The notes below the pieces were generated by a model, which was not told where the DNA came from, did not search any database, and saw only the letters and a program-made list of their open reading frames with translations. Both the position numbers and the translations under genes were made by a program. This document shows positions 35,584-44,725 of a stretch of DNA of 64,000 bases, piece after piece. Each line of letters opens with the position of its first letter. The stretch's first letter is position 1. Origin of the DNA: Corynebacterium jeikeium. GTDB lineage: Bacteria > Actinomycetota > Actinomycetes > Mycobacteriales > Mycobacteriaceae. Location of the stretch: positions 138,648 through 202,647 of the forward strand of contig NZ_JFCQ01000028.1 in assembly GCF_000738265.1 (NCBI RefSeq). Direction: 5' to 3'.

Positions 35584-36264
35584 ATGAACCCACTGACTTA
35601 CCTGACCCTCGCTATCAGCGGGGTGATCTTCGTTCTCGTCGCCGATAGCCTCGCCGTGTCCGCTATCGCGTGGGTTCTGTGCGCCGTTGTGGCTCTTTTC
35701 TTTTCGACGCCCCGTCGTCCCTTCCTTGCAGCCAACCTCTTAGGACTGCCGGCCTTCGTGGGCTTTGGTTTGATGTATGCCCCCTTCGGCCAGGAGCCCG
35801 GCTGGTGGATCATCACCCGCGACGGGCTGCAGATTGCCCTGTCCCTGGGCAGCCGCTTCCTAGCTGCCACCACGATCGGCCTGACCATCGGCAGCTTCGT
35901 GAACCTCGACCAGCTGATGCGCACCGTGCAGCCCCGCCTGCCTGCCAAGCTGGTGTACGTCATCGGCGCGACCGCTCGGCTGCTGCCGCTGGCCCGCGCC
36001 CGTTGGCAGACGATTCAGCAGGTCCGCGCCTCCCGGGGAGTGGACGTGACGACCGTGCGGGCGAAGTGTCGCATGGTGTTGCCGCTGATCGTCGGCATGG
36101 TGGACGATGCCGCCACCCGCGCCCGCCCGCTGCAGCGCACCGGGATCGGCGAGCCCGGCCCGCGCACCGTGCTGCGCCCCGTCCCAGATACCGCGGTGGA
36201 CTGGGCAGTCCGCCTGTTGGCTATCACCGCCTTGGTGGTGGGATGCTGGTGGGCAGTGCACTAG
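35584..36264 (+). CDS. ECF transporter T component (EcfT/CbiQ family)
   Basis: A 226-residue transmembrane coupling subunit. It has the typical N-terminal helices, SRFLAATTIGLTIGSF, and the two cytoplasmic Ala-Arg motifs that grip the ATPases (VRASRGVD and ATRARPLQ). Starts 12 bp after the S component. It would link the S component to the ATPase encoded 79 bp downstream. Confidence 0.87.
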   Translation: MNPLTYLTLAISGVIFVLVADSLAVSAIAWVLCAVVALFFSTPRRPFLAANLLGLPAFVGFGLMYAPFGQEPGWWIITRDGLQIALSLGSRFLAATTIGLTIGSFVNLDQLMRTVQPRLPAKLVYVIGATARLLPLARARWQTIQQVRASRGVDVTTVRAKCRMVLPLIVGMVDDAATRARPLQRTGIGEPGPRTVLRPVPDTAVDWAVRLLAITALVVGCWWAVH

Positions 36265-36343
36265 CAGTGCTAGGAGCACAAGTAAGCACCAGCACCACTG
36301 AGCACCCGCATGAGCCAAGCGACTAGAAAGACCCACCCGAACA

Positions 36344-37531
36344 ATGCCTTTGAGTACCTACATCTGGGGAGACAGCGGCGCCGGGCTGTCCGAACACGCC
36401 TGGGCGCACGCTGAAAAGACGGGCGCTGCGTGGGTTGGCAACGAGGCCAGCGCGCACATTTCCCTGCTGCGCAACACGGTCGCCGAAGAGCTCGCCTTCC
36501 CCATGGAGCAGCGAGGCGTATCGCAGGTAGAGATGCAGGACCGCGTGGCGGCCGCGCTGCGCCTGTGGGGTCTGGAGGGCCAGGCAGAGCAGAACCCCGC
36601 CACCTTATCCACCGGCCAGACCCGCCGCGTAGCTATCGCTGCCGCTTTGCTGGCCCGGCCTGAAGCGTTGGTGCTCGATTGCCCCCTCGACGGCTTGGAC
36701 GCCACCGCCGTCGAGACGCTGCGCCGCGCCATCGCGGACTTCCCCGGTCCCGTCACCGTCTACGATCGTTCGGGTTCGGCCTTGAGTGATGACGCCCCTT
36801 CGCACCAGCGACTACTAGCCGACGGCGCCCTGGAACCTTCCCCTGCGCCGAAGCCTACAGCCGGTTCGGTGGCCTCGCAGGCTGCAACTCAGGGGAGCGC
36901 GGGGACGGCCTTGCTGGCGCGGGAGGTGGTTTTCCGCCGAGGTGGCGTCGGACCCATAAACCTGGAGGTACCCGCAGGCCAGATAGTGCACCTGGCAGGG
37001 CCGAACGGGTGCGGCAAGACGACCCTATTCCTGGGTGCGCTGGGGCTGCTGAAGTACCGGGGCACGCTGCGCGCGGAGGGGCTGAAGGGCTGGGCGCCCA
37101 CCCAGATGGATCAGGCGGTGACCTGTCGGACCGTAGCCGAGGAATTGGCCGTGGGAGCGAGTGAGGAGCTTGCCGAAGCGGCGATAGACTTCGCCCGGTT
37201 GGGTAAGTGGGCGGGCACGCATCCGCTGGATGTGCCCGCGGCGAAGCGGCGGATCGTACTGGTCGCGGCGGCGATGGTGCGCGGCGCGGACCTGGTGATG
37301 CTGGACGAACCGACCGTGGGGTTGGACACGCCGGGCTATGGCGAGCTGGCGGAGCTGCTGCGCCGCTACGTCGACGGCGAGTATGCGCGGCTGATCGGGC
37401 GGGGGCAGCAGAGCCCCGCGAGCCCGCAGAGCCCGCAGGCCAGCCAAGCCGCGCCGACAGTGCTGTGGACCTGTCACGACGCCCGCTACGCCGCGCAGGT
37501 CAGTGATCAGCGGATCGACATGGCGCGCTAG
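36344..37531 (+). CDS. Fused double-ABC ATPase of the ECF transporter
   Basis: A 395-residue protein with two ATPase domains in one chain. Domain 1 (residues ~1–160) has a degenerate Walker A, GDSGAGLSE, lacking the Lys; a good signature, LSTGQTRRVAIA; and Walker B ALVLDCPLDGLD with Cys at the catalytic Glu position. Domain 2 (~195–395) has intact Walker A GPNGCGKTT, no recognisable signature (DVPAAKRRIV), and good Walker B LVMLDEPTVGLD with Glu. In an ABC dimer each site combines Walker A of one domain with the signature of the other, so exactly one complete site can form. The Pro/Ala/Ser linker near 165–190 and the QSPASPQSPQ stretch are low complexity. Confidence 0.87.
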   Translation: MPLSTYIWGDSGAGLSEHAWAHAEKTGAAWVGNEASAHISLLRNTVAEELAFPMEQRGVSQVEMQDRVAAALRLWGLEGQAEQNPATLSTGQTRRVAIAAALLARPEALVLDCPLDGLDATAVETLRRAIADFPGPVTVYDRSGSALSDDAPSHQRLLADGALEPSPAPKPTAGSVASQAATQGSAGTALLAREVVFRRGGVGPINLEVPAGQIVHLAGPNGCGKTTLFLGALGLLKYRGTLRAEGLKGWAPTQMDQAVTCRTVAEELAVGASEELAEAAIDFARLGKWAGTHPLDVPAAKRRIVLVAAAMVRGADLVMLDEPTVGLDTPGYGELAELLRRYVDGEYARLIGRGQQSPASPQSPQASQAAPTVLWTCHDARYAAQVSDQRIDMAR

Positions 37532-37553
37532 TTCGGCGACTGAGCGTGGTGCC

Positions 37554-37976
37554 TTAGTTGGTGATCTCGATGGAGTCGCCGTTGCGCTCCACCTTCTTGG
37601 CCGGGCTCATCGGATCGCGGGAGGGACCTTCCACCACGTCGCCAGTAGCCACGTCGAACTTGGACCCGTGCTTCGGGCAGACCGCCACGGTGACGTCCCC
37701 GGCCTTCTCGATGGAATTGATCGTGCCGCCCGCGTGCGGGCAGCTGGTGGAAAACGCCTTGTACTCGTTTTCACCCGGACGGGAAAGCACCCAGCCGTCC
37801 AGGATCGTTGCCCCGCCGACCTCCAGGTCAGCGGCATCTGCCTTCGCCACGACCTCTTCGCCGGCGCAGGCGGCCAGCAGCGCTCCGGAGGCGGTGGTGG
37901 CGGTGGCGACTGCCACTCCGCGCAGGAAGGAGCGACGGGAACAGGACAGGGGAGTGTTGGGCTGAGAGGTGCTCAT
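37554..37976 (-). CDS. Tat-exported Rieske [2Fe-2S] lipoprotein
   Basis: A 140-residue Rieske-type protein. The N-terminus has a twin-arginine signal, SRRSFLRGVAVA, ending in the lipobox LLAAC, so it is exported folded and lipid-anchored. The cluster ligands are CPHAGG and CPKHGS, a normal Cys-x-His…Cys-x-x-His set. The rest forms the small beta-fold (ILDGWVLSRPG, EYKAFSTSC). It resembles actinobacterial single-domain Rieske proteins near redox or transport genes, but the electron partner is unknown. Start 37976 with GGAAAG upstream. Convergent with the ECF genes. Confidence 0.88.
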   Translation of the reverse strand: MSTSQPNTPLSCSRRSFLRGVAVATATTASGALLAACAGEEVVAKADAADLEVGGATILDGWVLSRPGENEYKAFSTSCPHAGGTINSIEKAGDVTVAVCPKHGSKFDVATGDVVEGPSRDPMSPAKKVERNGDSIEITN

Positions 37977-38068
37977 GACTGCGATCTTTCCACTGAGAGG
38001 CGAAAGCGACAAGCCAGTGCACCGCGTTGGATGCGAAAGGGATACCGAAATAAGTAAGGTGAGTGACT

Positions 38069-39304
38069 ATGTACACTCCCGAGGCCATTGGCACCCCATT
38101 GACCCCCACCGCACTGAAGGTTCTACTCCTCGGCGCCAGCGAGCTAGGACGGGAGCTAGCGATCGCCCTGCAGCGCCTGGGCGTGGAGGTCCACGCCGCC
38201 GACCGCTACGTCGGCGCCCCCGCCCACCACGTGGCCAACAAAGCACACGTACTGGACATCTACGACGGGGAATCCATCCGACGCCTCGTGCAGGAGGTTC
38301 GCCCGCACTTCATCGTCCCCGATGTCGAATCCCTGCCCGCCGACGTGCTGCAGGAAATCGAGGGCGCAGGAGTAGCCTCCGTCGTGCCGACCGCACTAGC
38401 CAACCGGCTGACCATGAACCGCGAAGGCATCCGCACCTTCGCCCACGACAAGCTGGGTCTGCCGAACAGCGCCTTCCGATTCGCCTCCACCCCCGAAGAA
38501 ATGACCCGCGCTGCCGAAGAGATCGGCTACCCATGCGTGGTCAAGCCGGTGATGGGCAGCTCCGGGGCTGGCCAAAGCTACGTCGGAGGAGCCGATGAAC
38601 TGGAAGCCGCCTGGAACGAAGCGATGAAGAACTCGCGCTTCAACGTCCAGCGCGTGATGGTGGAACAGTACATCCCCTTCGACTACGAGGTCACCATCCT
38701 CGCCGTGCGTTCCATCGACCCCGCCACCGGCCGGGAAGCCACCTGGTTCTGCGAGCCTATCGGCCACCGCCAGGACCGCGGCGACTACGTGGAATCCTGG
38801 CAACCCGCGCACATGTCAGAGGATGCCCTGGATACCGCACGCAGCATCGCCGCCCGCATCGCCACCGCCCTGGGAGGCCGCGGCGTGTTCGGCGTGGAAC
38901 TGTTCGTCAAGGGCGACGACGTCTACTTCTCCGAGGTCAGCCCCCGCCCGCACGACACGGGCATGGTCACGCTCGGCACCCAGCGCTTCTCGGAGTTCGA
39001 CCTCCACGCGCGCGCCATCCTGGGGCTGCCGATCGACACTACCCTGATCTCCCCGGGAGCCTCCGCCGTCATCCGCTGCGAGGATAGGGCAGACGGCGAT
39101 ATCGAATACGTGGGCGTCAATAAGGCAATGGCAGTAGAAGAAACCAACGTCTACCTGTTCGGCAAACCTCGAGCACTCACGCGACGGCGCATGGGCGTGA
39201 CCGTTGCCACCGCCGAGGACACGGGCCAGGCACGGCAGCGCGCCGAAGAGGCCGCCGGATACATCAAGGTGCGCCCCGCGGTTTTCGCAGAAGACGGGCA
39301 GTAG
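38069..39304 (+). CDS. purT: Formate-dependent GAR transformylase
   Basis: PurT formylates glycinamide ribonucleotide with formate and ATP, an alternative to folate-dependent PurN. The 411 residues are ATP-grasp: [63 protein letters not shown] and [19 protein letters not shown] match PurT. The start at 38069 has AAGG nine bases upstream; GTG at 38063 is an alternative. Together with purA it supports purine synthesis. TrhO follows 16 bp downstream. Confidence 0.95.
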   Translation: MYTPEAIGTPLTPTALKVLLLGASELGRELAIALQRLGVEVHAADRYVGAPAHHVANKAHVLDIYDGESIRRLVQEVRPHFIVPDVESLPADVLQEIEGAGVASVVPTALANRLTMNREGIRTFAHDKLGLPNSAFRFASTPEEMTRAAEEIGYPCVVKPVMGSSGAGQSYVGGADELEAAWNEAMKNSRFNVQRVMVEQYIPFDYEVTILAVRSIDPATGREATWFCEPIGHRQDRGDYVESWQPAHMSEDALDTARSIAARIATALGGRGVFGVELFVKGDDVYFSEVSPRPHDTGMVTLGTQRFSEFDLHARAILGLPIDTTLISPGASAVIRCEDRADGDIEYVGVNKAMAVEETNVYLFGKPRALTRRRMGVTVATAEDTGQARQRAEEAAGYIKVRPAVFAEDGQ

Positions 39305-39320
39305 ACCTAAGATCCCAGGT

Positions 39321-40250
39321 ATGGGACATAGCGCAACTGACCTCAACGAAACCCGAATCCTGCTGTACTACTGCTTCACCCCGATCGAAGACCCGACCGC
39401 GGTGATGCTGTGGCAGCGTGCGCTATGCGAACAGCTGGAGTTGAAGGGGCGCATCCTCATCAGCAAGCACGGCATCAACGGCACCGTCGGCGGCTCGCTG
39501 GCCAGCTGCAAGCAGTACGTGCGCCGCACCCGCGAATTCCCAGGATTCAAAAAGATGGAGTTCAAGTGGTCCGCCGGTTCCGCCGACGACTTCCCGCGCC
39601 TGTCCGTGAAGGCGCGCGACGAGATCGTGGCCTTCGGAGCCCCGGATGAGCTGAAGGTCGACGAAAACGGCGTGGTCGGCGGTGGTGTGCACCTGAAGCC
39701 GGAAGAAGTGAACAAGCTGGTGGAAGAGCGCGGCGACGAGGTTGTGTTCTTCGACGGGCGCAACGCCATGGAGGCGGAGATCGGCAAGTTCAAGAACGCC
39801 GTGGTGCCCGACGTGCGCACCACCCACGACTTCATCAGCGAGATCGAATCCGGCAAGTACGACGACCTCAAGGACAAGCCAGTCGTCACGTACTGCACGG
39901 GCGGCATCCGCTGCGAAATCCTGAGCTCGCTGATGAAGAACCGCGGGTTCGAGGAGGTCTACCAGATCGACGGTGGCATCGTCCGCTACGGAGAAAAGTA
40001 CGGTGACAAGGGACTTTGGGAGGGTTCCTTGTATGTTTTCGACGGGCGCATGCACATGGAATTTAGTGATGACGCCGCTACGCTGGGCCGCTGCCGGGCA
40101 TGTGGGCACGCGACCAACGACTTCCACAACTGTGTGAACGAGCAGTGCCGCGAGCAGATTCTGCTGTGCGACGGGTGTGCTGCGGATCCGGCGAGCGCGA
40201 CCTGCGGGCGCGACGAATGCGCCGAGGTCGCAGCGGGGATGGCGGGCTAG
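39321..40250 (+). CDS. trhO: tRNA uridine(34) hydroxylase (TrhO/UPF0176 rhodanese)
   Basis: A 309-residue protein of the UPF0176/TrhO family, which hydroxylates uridine 34 of certain tRNAs. Visible parts: [45 protein letters not shown], and the rhodanese loop [12 protein letters not shown] with its catalytic Cys. The C-terminal Cys cluster ([19 protein letters not shown]) is a zinc-ribbon-like extension usual for the family. ATG 39321 is the natural start. Its last four bases overlap the stop of the convergent acetyltransferase. Confidence 0.93.
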   Translation: MGHSATDLNETRILLYYCFTPIEDPTAVMLWQRALCEQLELKGRILISKHGINGTVGGSLASCKQYVRRTREFPGFKKMEFKWSAGSADDFPRLSVKARDEIVAFGAPDELKVDENGVVGGGVHLKPEEVNKLVEERGDEVVFFDGRNAMEAEIGKFKNAVVPDVRTTHDFISEIESGKYDDLKDKPVVTYCTGGIRCEILSSLMKNRGFEEVYQIDGGIVRYGEKYGDKGLWEGSLYVFDGRMHMEFSDDAATLGRCRACGHATNDFHNCVNEQCREQILLCDGCAADPASATCGRDECAEVAAGMAG

Positions 40251-40810
40251 AGCTCCAGCTCCATGGTGACGTGGGGGATGCCCTCCTCGTCGAAGGGCTC
40301 ACCGACGGGCTTAAAGCCGAACTTCGCGTAGAAGCCCTGCACCTGCTCTTGCGCATTCAAGGAAACGCGCGCGACCTGGGTAGTCGGGTCGAGCGCGGCC
40401 GCGCGCCCCTTGCAGACCTCCAGGGCTTGCTCCATGATCTGGGCGGCAATGCCGCGGCCGCGCACATCCTTGGCTACGCACATGCGGCCAATGTGCTGGT
40501 CATCCGGCTTGCCATACACGCGCGCCGTGCCCACCAGGCGCAGGGGAGATCCCGGATCCGACTGGCCGAAGGGGTACTCCGGGCCGCTGCCGGGGTGGAT
40601 GTATGCCAGCACGTGGTGGGTGTTGGGGTGCGGGTCGATGTCGTCGATCTCCGCGAAGGGGGTCTGCTGTTCGTGGACGAACACGTCTACACGCAGCTTG
40701 TACAGAGGGTGAAGCTGCTGGGCGGGCATCGCCAGAAGCGCGCGACCGGTGAAGTGGACGGCTGGGAACTCGGCCGAGCTTCCAGCGGCGGAGGAGGGAG
40801 TGCTGGTCAT
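40247..40810 (-). CDS. GNAT-family N-acetyltransferase (ElaA-like)
   Basis: A 187-residue GNAT enzyme. The N-terminal [24 protein letters not shown] is typical of ElaA-like acetyltransferases, followed by the acetyl-CoA-binding [12 protein letters not shown] and late [23 protein letters not shown]. Substrate unknown. It is immediately downstream of the ferredoxin-NADP reductase on the same strand, with 3 bp between, so it is probably carried on the same transcript and might be sulfur-regulated too. Confidence 0.9.
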   Translation of the reverse strand: MTSTPSSAAGSSAEFPAVHFTGRALLAMPAQQLHPLYKLRVDVFVHEQQTPFAEIDDIDPHPNTHHVLAYIHPGSGPEYPFGQSDPGSPLRLVGTARVYGKPDDQHIGRMCVAKDVRGRGIAAQIMEQALEVCKGRAAALDPTTQVARVSLNAQEQVQGFYAKFGFKPVGEPFDEEGIPHVTMELEL

Positions 40811-40813
40811 GGC

Positions 40814-42235
40814 TTAGGCGTTCTTGCCCTGGGAGTGGCGCAGCATCTCGTCCCACTCGCGCACCTTCTTGCGCTCGCGGCCCTCAGCCTCGCCGAGCTC
40901 GCGCTCGTGCTTGTCCAGGCTGTACCAGCCTTCCCAGGTGGTGTGGGCAATGCCCTTGTCCTCCAGGAATGCCTCGACTGCCTCCAGCTCCGGCTTCTCC
41001 GGGTTGAAGCCGATGCCGTTGGAAACGTCCTCCAGCAGGTTGGCGACAGCCTCGTTGGCATCGCCCTTGGTGTTGCCAATCAGGCCGACCGGACCGCGGC
41101 GGACCCAACCGGTGGTGTACACGCCGGGCAGGCGCTCGCGCTTCTCGGCCTCCGGGTCGGCGGAGCCGGGAACGCCCGCGATGCCGTCGGCGGTCGGTCC
41201 CTCGGTCAGCACACGGCCACCCACGTTCGGCAGAACGTTCTGACGCTCATCCCACGGCAGCCCCGGCTGCTCGTCGGATTTGTAACCCACGGCGCGGTAC
41301 ACCGCGCCGACCGGCCACTCGGTGAGCTTGCCGGTGCCAGAGACAGACCCGTCGCCGTTCAGCTCGGTTCGTTCGGTGACGAATGCGGTGACGCGGCCTT
41401 CGGCGTCAGTTTTAACCTCAACCGGGGACTCGAAGAAGTGGATGTACAGCTTGTGGGGAGCGCCCTTCGGGTCGGCGATGGCGTACTGCTCCAGGCGGGT
41501 GCAGACCATGTCCTGAATTTTGGACGCCCGGCGGGCCTGCTCGGAGCCTTCGTCGTACTGGATGTCCTCCGGGTCGATAACGATCTCGATCGTGTCGGAA
41601 TCGTTGAGCTCCTTCAGCTCCAGCGGGGTGAACTTCGCCTGTGCTGGGCCGCGGCGGCCGAAGACGTGGATCTCCTTGGCCTGGTTGTCCTTCAGGGAGT
41701 CGTAGACGTTGTCCGGGATCTCGGTGACCTTCAGCTCCTCGCCGGTCTTGGCCAGCACGCGGGCGACGTCCAGGCCGACGTTACCCACGCCGACGACGGC
41801 GACGGAGTCTGCGGACAGGTCCCACTTGTCCTCGAAGAAGGGGTTGGCGTCGTAGAAGCCGACGAACTCGCCAGCGCCGATGGTGTGCTCGCCGCCGGGG
41901 ATGTTCAGCGGGCGGTCGTCGGTGGCGCCGGTGGCGTAGATGACTGCGTCGTAGAACTGCTTCAGCTCGTCGATGGTGATGTCCTCGCCGACGTTGATGT
42001 TGCCGAACAGGCGGATCTCGGGCTTGTCCATCACCTTGTGGAGAGACTTGATGATGCCCTTAATGCGCGGGTGGTCGGGGGCGACGCCGTAGCGGATCAA
42101 GCCGAAGGGAGCCGGCATGCGCTCGTAAATATCGACGCTGACGTCGGCCTCAGACTTCGTTAGTGCGTCGGAGGCGTAGATGCCTGCCGGGCCGGAGCCG
42201 ATGACTGCAATGCGAAGTGGGCGATTCTCGGGCAT
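40814..42235 (-). CDS. fpr: Ferredoxin/flavodoxin-NADP reductase (FprA/Fpr2 type)
   Basis: A 473-residue FAD enzyme of adrenodoxin-reductase type. The FAD-binding VIGSGPAGIYASDAL opens the chain, followed by FGLIRYGVAPDHP, the NADP-binding VVGVGNVGLDVARVL, HVFGRRGPAQAKFT and a C-terminal TTGWVRRGPVGLIGNTKGDA. It delivers electrons from NADPH to a ferredoxin and probably feeds CysI. It is divergent from cysI across a 339-bp region holding two McbR-type sites, as with fpr2 in C. glutamicum. Confidence 0.92.
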   Translation of the reverse strand: MPENRPLRIAVIGSGPAGIYASDALTKSEADVSVDIYERMPAPFGLIRYGVAPDHPRIKGIIKSLHKVMDKPEIRLFGNINVGEDITIDELKQFYDAVIYATGATDDRPLNIPGGEHTIGAGEFVGFYDANPFFEDKWDLSADSVAVVGVGNVGLDVARVLAKTGEELKVTEIPDNVYDSLKDNQAKEIHVFGRRGPAQAKFTPLELKELNDSDTIEIVIDPEDIQYDEGSEQARRASKIQDMVCTRLEQYAIADPKGAPHKLYIHFFESPVEVKTDAEGRVTAFVTERTELNGDGSVSGTGKLTEWPVGAVYRAVGYKSDEQPGLPWDERQNVLPNVGGRVLTEGPTADGIAGVPGSADPEAEKRERLPGVYTTGWVRRGPVGLIGNTKGDANEAVANLLEDVSNGIGFNPEKPELEAVEAFLEDKGIAHTTWEGWYSLDKHERELGEAEGRERKKVREWDEMLRHSQGKNA

Positions 42236-42461
42236 GTCAGGTGTAAATCCTTCTTATTCGGGTCGTACTTCGGTCTTGGGGTAAACCGCGGTGTTGAACT
42301 CGTGCAGTGAGCTCGTGCAGCGCGATGGTTGTCGCGCTGCCTTAACCACATGCATTAACCACATGAAGCGTTCGAACTGCTTATGAATTAACACAGTCTA
42401 ATGTAGCGAAAATCCACGCTGAGTCACTACATGGGGTCACCGCGGGCAACCCCCCGAACTA

Positions 42462-42477
42462 TAGACAACTCTGTCTA
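42462..42477. promoter_or_regulatory. Perfect McbR operator (fpr–cysI)
   Basis: TAGAC-AACTCT-GTCTA is an exact match to the TAGAC-N6-GTCTA consensus. It lies about 20 bp upstream of the candidate -35 box of cysI and about 230 bp upstream of fpr. Confidence 0.8.
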
Positions 42478-42495
42478 TAAAAATCAAGAATTCGC

Positions 42496-42524
42496 TTGAA
42501 TTTGTGAGCGATCCCATCTAGGCT
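42496..42524 (+). promoter_or_regulatory. Candidate cysI promoter
   Basis: TTGAAT and TAGGCT are separated by exactly 17 bp, about 50 bp upstream of the cysI start. McbR-type sites flank it on both sides, consistent with repression. Confidence 0.5.
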
Positions 42525-42541
42525 GAACCGGACAATGTAGA

Positions 42542-42557
42542 CAGACAGATCAGTCTA
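42542..42557. promoter_or_regulatory. McbR-type operator just upstream of cysI
   Basis: CAGAC-AGATCA-GTCTA differs by one base from the consensus and lies about 20 bp downstream of the putative -10 box, where bound repressor would block RNA polymerase. A further TAGAC overlaps its left edge. Confidence 0.72.
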
Positions 42558-42574
42558 GACAGAGGTTGAGACAG

Positions 42575-44281
42575 ATGACGACCGGATCGACCACCGGACC
42601 AAACGCTGAAAACAAGCCAGCGCGCCCGCGTCGCAAGAAGCAGCGCAAGCCTCAGGGGCAGTGGGCTGTTGACGGCCGCGAGCCGCTCAATGACGACGAG
42701 CGGGTCAAGCAGGAAGACCCTGGCATTAGCGTGATGCAGCGCATCCGCGATGTCTACTCCAAGGAGGGCTTCGACTCGATCCCCGCCGAGGACCTCGCCC
42801 CTCGCTTCAAGTGGGTCGGCATGTACACCCAGCGCAAGCAGGGGCTCGACGGCGAAAAGACCTCCACGCTAACCAATGTGGAACTGCAGGATAATTACTT
42901 CATGATGCGCATCCGTCTAGATGGCGGCGTGGTTAGCTCCGCTGGCCTGCGCGCCATCGGCGAGATTTCCGAAAAGTATGCCCGCAACACCGCCGACTTC
43001 ACTGATCGTCAAAACGTGCAGCTGCACTGGATCCGCATCGAAGACGTACCCACCATTTGGGACGAGCTAGCAAAGGTCGGCCTGGATTCCTTCTTTGGCT
43101 GCGGCGACGTGCCGCGCGTGATCCTCGGTTCCCCGGTGGCGGGCATCGCCAAGGATGAAATCATCGACGGTCGCCCCGCGATCGAGAAGATTAAGAAGGA
43201 ACTGCTGCCTGACCCTGAGTTCGGCAACCTTCCCCGCAAGTTCAAGTCCGCGATCTCTGGCCACTCCCGCCAGGATGTCACCCACGAGATCCAGGACCTC
43301 GCCTTCATTGGCTCCGAGCACCCCGAACACGGCCCTGGCTTCGACGTCTGGGTCGGTGGCGGCCTGTCTACTAACCCGATGCTCGCTCAGCGCCTGGGCG
43401 TGTGGGTGCCGATCGATGAGGTGCCCGAGGTCTGGGCTGGCGTGGTCCGCATCTTCCGCGACTATGGCTATCGCCGCATGCGCAACCGCGCCCGCCTGAA
43501 GTTCCTAGTGGCCGACTGGGGCGTCGAAAAGTTCCGCGAGGTACTAGAGACCGAGTACCTCAAGCGCCCACTGTTGGACGGTCCGGAGCCAGAGGAATAC
43601 CCCGGCTACCGCGACCACGTCGGCCTGCACGAACAGAAGGATGGAAAGTTCTACCTGGGTGTTAAGCCCACGGTGGGGCACACCGATGGCAAGCAGCTGC
43701 AGCAGCTGGCTGATCTGGCGGAAAAGCATGGCACTACCAACATCCGCACTACAGCGGACAAGGAGCTGCTGTTCCTGGATCTGGAGCGCGAGTCTGCGGA
43801 AGCCCTCGCCACGGATCTGGAGGTGCTCGGCCTGTCCGCCAACCCCTCGGCCTTCCGCCGCGACATTATCTCCTGCACCGGCCTGGAGTACTGCAAGCTG
43901 GCCCACGTCGTCACCAAGCAGCGCGCCATCGCCCTGGTTGACGAGCTAGAGGATCGCCTGGGCGACCTTGATGTGCCGCTGAAGATCAGCCTTAACGGCT
44001 GCCCGAACTCCTGCGCCCGTACCCAAGTGGCGGATATCGGCCTGTCTGGCAAGATTCTCACCACTGACGAAGGCGAGCGCGTGGAGGGCTTCCAGGTACA
44101 CCTCGGCGGCACCATCGGCATGGAGCCGCACTTCGGCAAGAAGGTCCGCGGCAACCAGGTCTACTCCAAGGATCTGGGCGACTATGTGGTTCGCATCGTG
44201 GAGAACTTCAATTCCCACCGCACTGACGGCGAGGAGTTCCGCGACTGGGTTATCCGCGCCGACGATGAGCTGCTGGTGTAG
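42575..44281 (+). CDS. cysI: Ferredoxin-dependent sulfite reductase
   Basis: Reduces sulfite to sulfide by six electrons, cytoplasmic, 568 residues. The siroheme and Fe4S4 ligands are the four Cys in CTGLEYCKLAHV and NGCPNSCARTQ. GMYTQRKQG, MMRIRLDGG and TADFTDRQNVQLHW are typical N-terminal motifs of sulfite/nitrite reductases. ATG 42575 was chosen, with AGAGG upstream, over the TTG at 42566. The single-subunit reductase agrees with ferredoxin-NADP reductase encoded divergently. CysX follows 3 bp downstream. Confidence 0.94.
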   Translation: MTTGSTTGPNAENKPARPRRKKQRKPQGQWAVDGREPLNDDERVKQEDPGISVMQRIRDVYSKEGFDSIPAEDLAPRFKWVGMYTQRKQGLDGEKTSTLTNVELQDNYFMMRIRLDGGVVSSAGLRAIGEISEKYARNTADFTDRQNVQLHWIRIEDVPTIWDELAKVGLDSFFGCGDVPRVILGSPVAGIAKDEIIDGRPAIEKIKKELLPDPEFGNLPRKFKSAISGHSRQDVTHEIQDLAFIGSEHPEHGPGFDVWVGGGLSTNPMLAQRLGVWVPIDEVPEVWAGVVRIFRDYGYRRMRNRARLKFLVADWGVEKFREVLETEYLKRPLLDGPEPEEYPGYRDHVGLHEQKDGKFYLGVKPTVGHTDGKQLQQLADLAEKHGTTNIRTTADKELLFLDLERESAEALATDLEVLGLSANPSAFRRDIISCTGLEYCKLAHVVTKQRAIALVDELEDRLGDLDVPLKISLNGCPNSCARTQVADIGLSGKILTTDEGERVEGFQVHLGGTIGMEPHFGKKVRGNQVYSKDLGDYVVRIVENFNSHRTDGEEFRDWVIRADDELLV

Positions 44282-44284
44282 CCG

Positions 44285-44494
44285 ATGAGTGTTCCCGATA
44301 TGGATTCCTTGCCCAGCGTGAACGAGCAGCTCGGCGGCCGTGCGGGCCACCCGAATGCCCGCCGCGCCACCGTGAACAACTGCCCTTACTGCATGTCCCA
44401 GAACCTGTTCCCCGACGCGGAGACCGACAACGCCTGGCAGTGCCGCGAGTGTATGCGCGTTTTCTCCGTCAAGTTCCACGGACAGCTGTTGTAA
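44285..44494 (+). CDS. cysX: CysX, small Cys-cluster protein
   Basis: A 69-residue protein whose Cys pairs CPYC and CREC (about 22 residues apart) form a zinc-ribbon or iron-sulfur-like cluster. In C. glutamicum the same small gene sits between cysI and cysH and is called cysX, proposed to be a ferredoxin-like electron donor for sulfite reductase. The four Cys arranged as two CxxC pairs also suit a rubredoxin or zinc ribbon. It starts 3 bp after cysI. Confidence 0.82.
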   Translation: MSVPDMDSLPSVNEQLGGRAGHPNARRATVNNCPYCMSQNLFPDAETDNAWQCRECMRVFSVKFHGQLL

Positions 44495-44603
44495 CTGACT
44501 TTTTATTGACGCCCTTTGCCTCCACCCCCGAAGGCCTTTCGTGCCCTTTGCGCAGGTCGCGACGGTGGGGCGTCACAAAGAATCTTGAACTTGGTTGAGA
44601 AGA

Positions 44604-44653
44604 TGGACAGATTGGTCTATTGTGGTGAAAGCTAAAACAGACTGATCGGTCTG
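44604..44653. promoter_or_regulatory. Two McbR-type operators before cysH
   Basis: TGGAC-AGATTG-GTCTA (44604–44619) and CAGAC-TGATCG-GTCTG (44638–44653) lie 34 bp apart in the 231-bp gap between cysX and cysH. Each has one or two differences from TAGAC-N6-GTCTA. They suggest that cysH-cysD-cysN-cysY has its own McbR-controlled promoter. The rest of the gap holds a GACGCC…GGCGTC pair far apart and no clear gene. Confidence 0.7.
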
Positions 44654-44725
44654 TCTAGGGAAAAGCTTCCCCGAGTTCTTGCAAGACACACTTCACAAAC
44701 CCAACAACCCCGAGAAGAGGAGCTC

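Larger units (their letters stand above)
42236..42574. other. Divergent fpr–cysI control region
   Basis: A 339-bp region holding two McbR-type sites (42462–42477 and 42542–42557) and a candidate cysI promoter (42496–42524). The fpr-proximal part is AT-rich and should hold the opposite promoter. No further gene seen. Confidence 0.6.
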
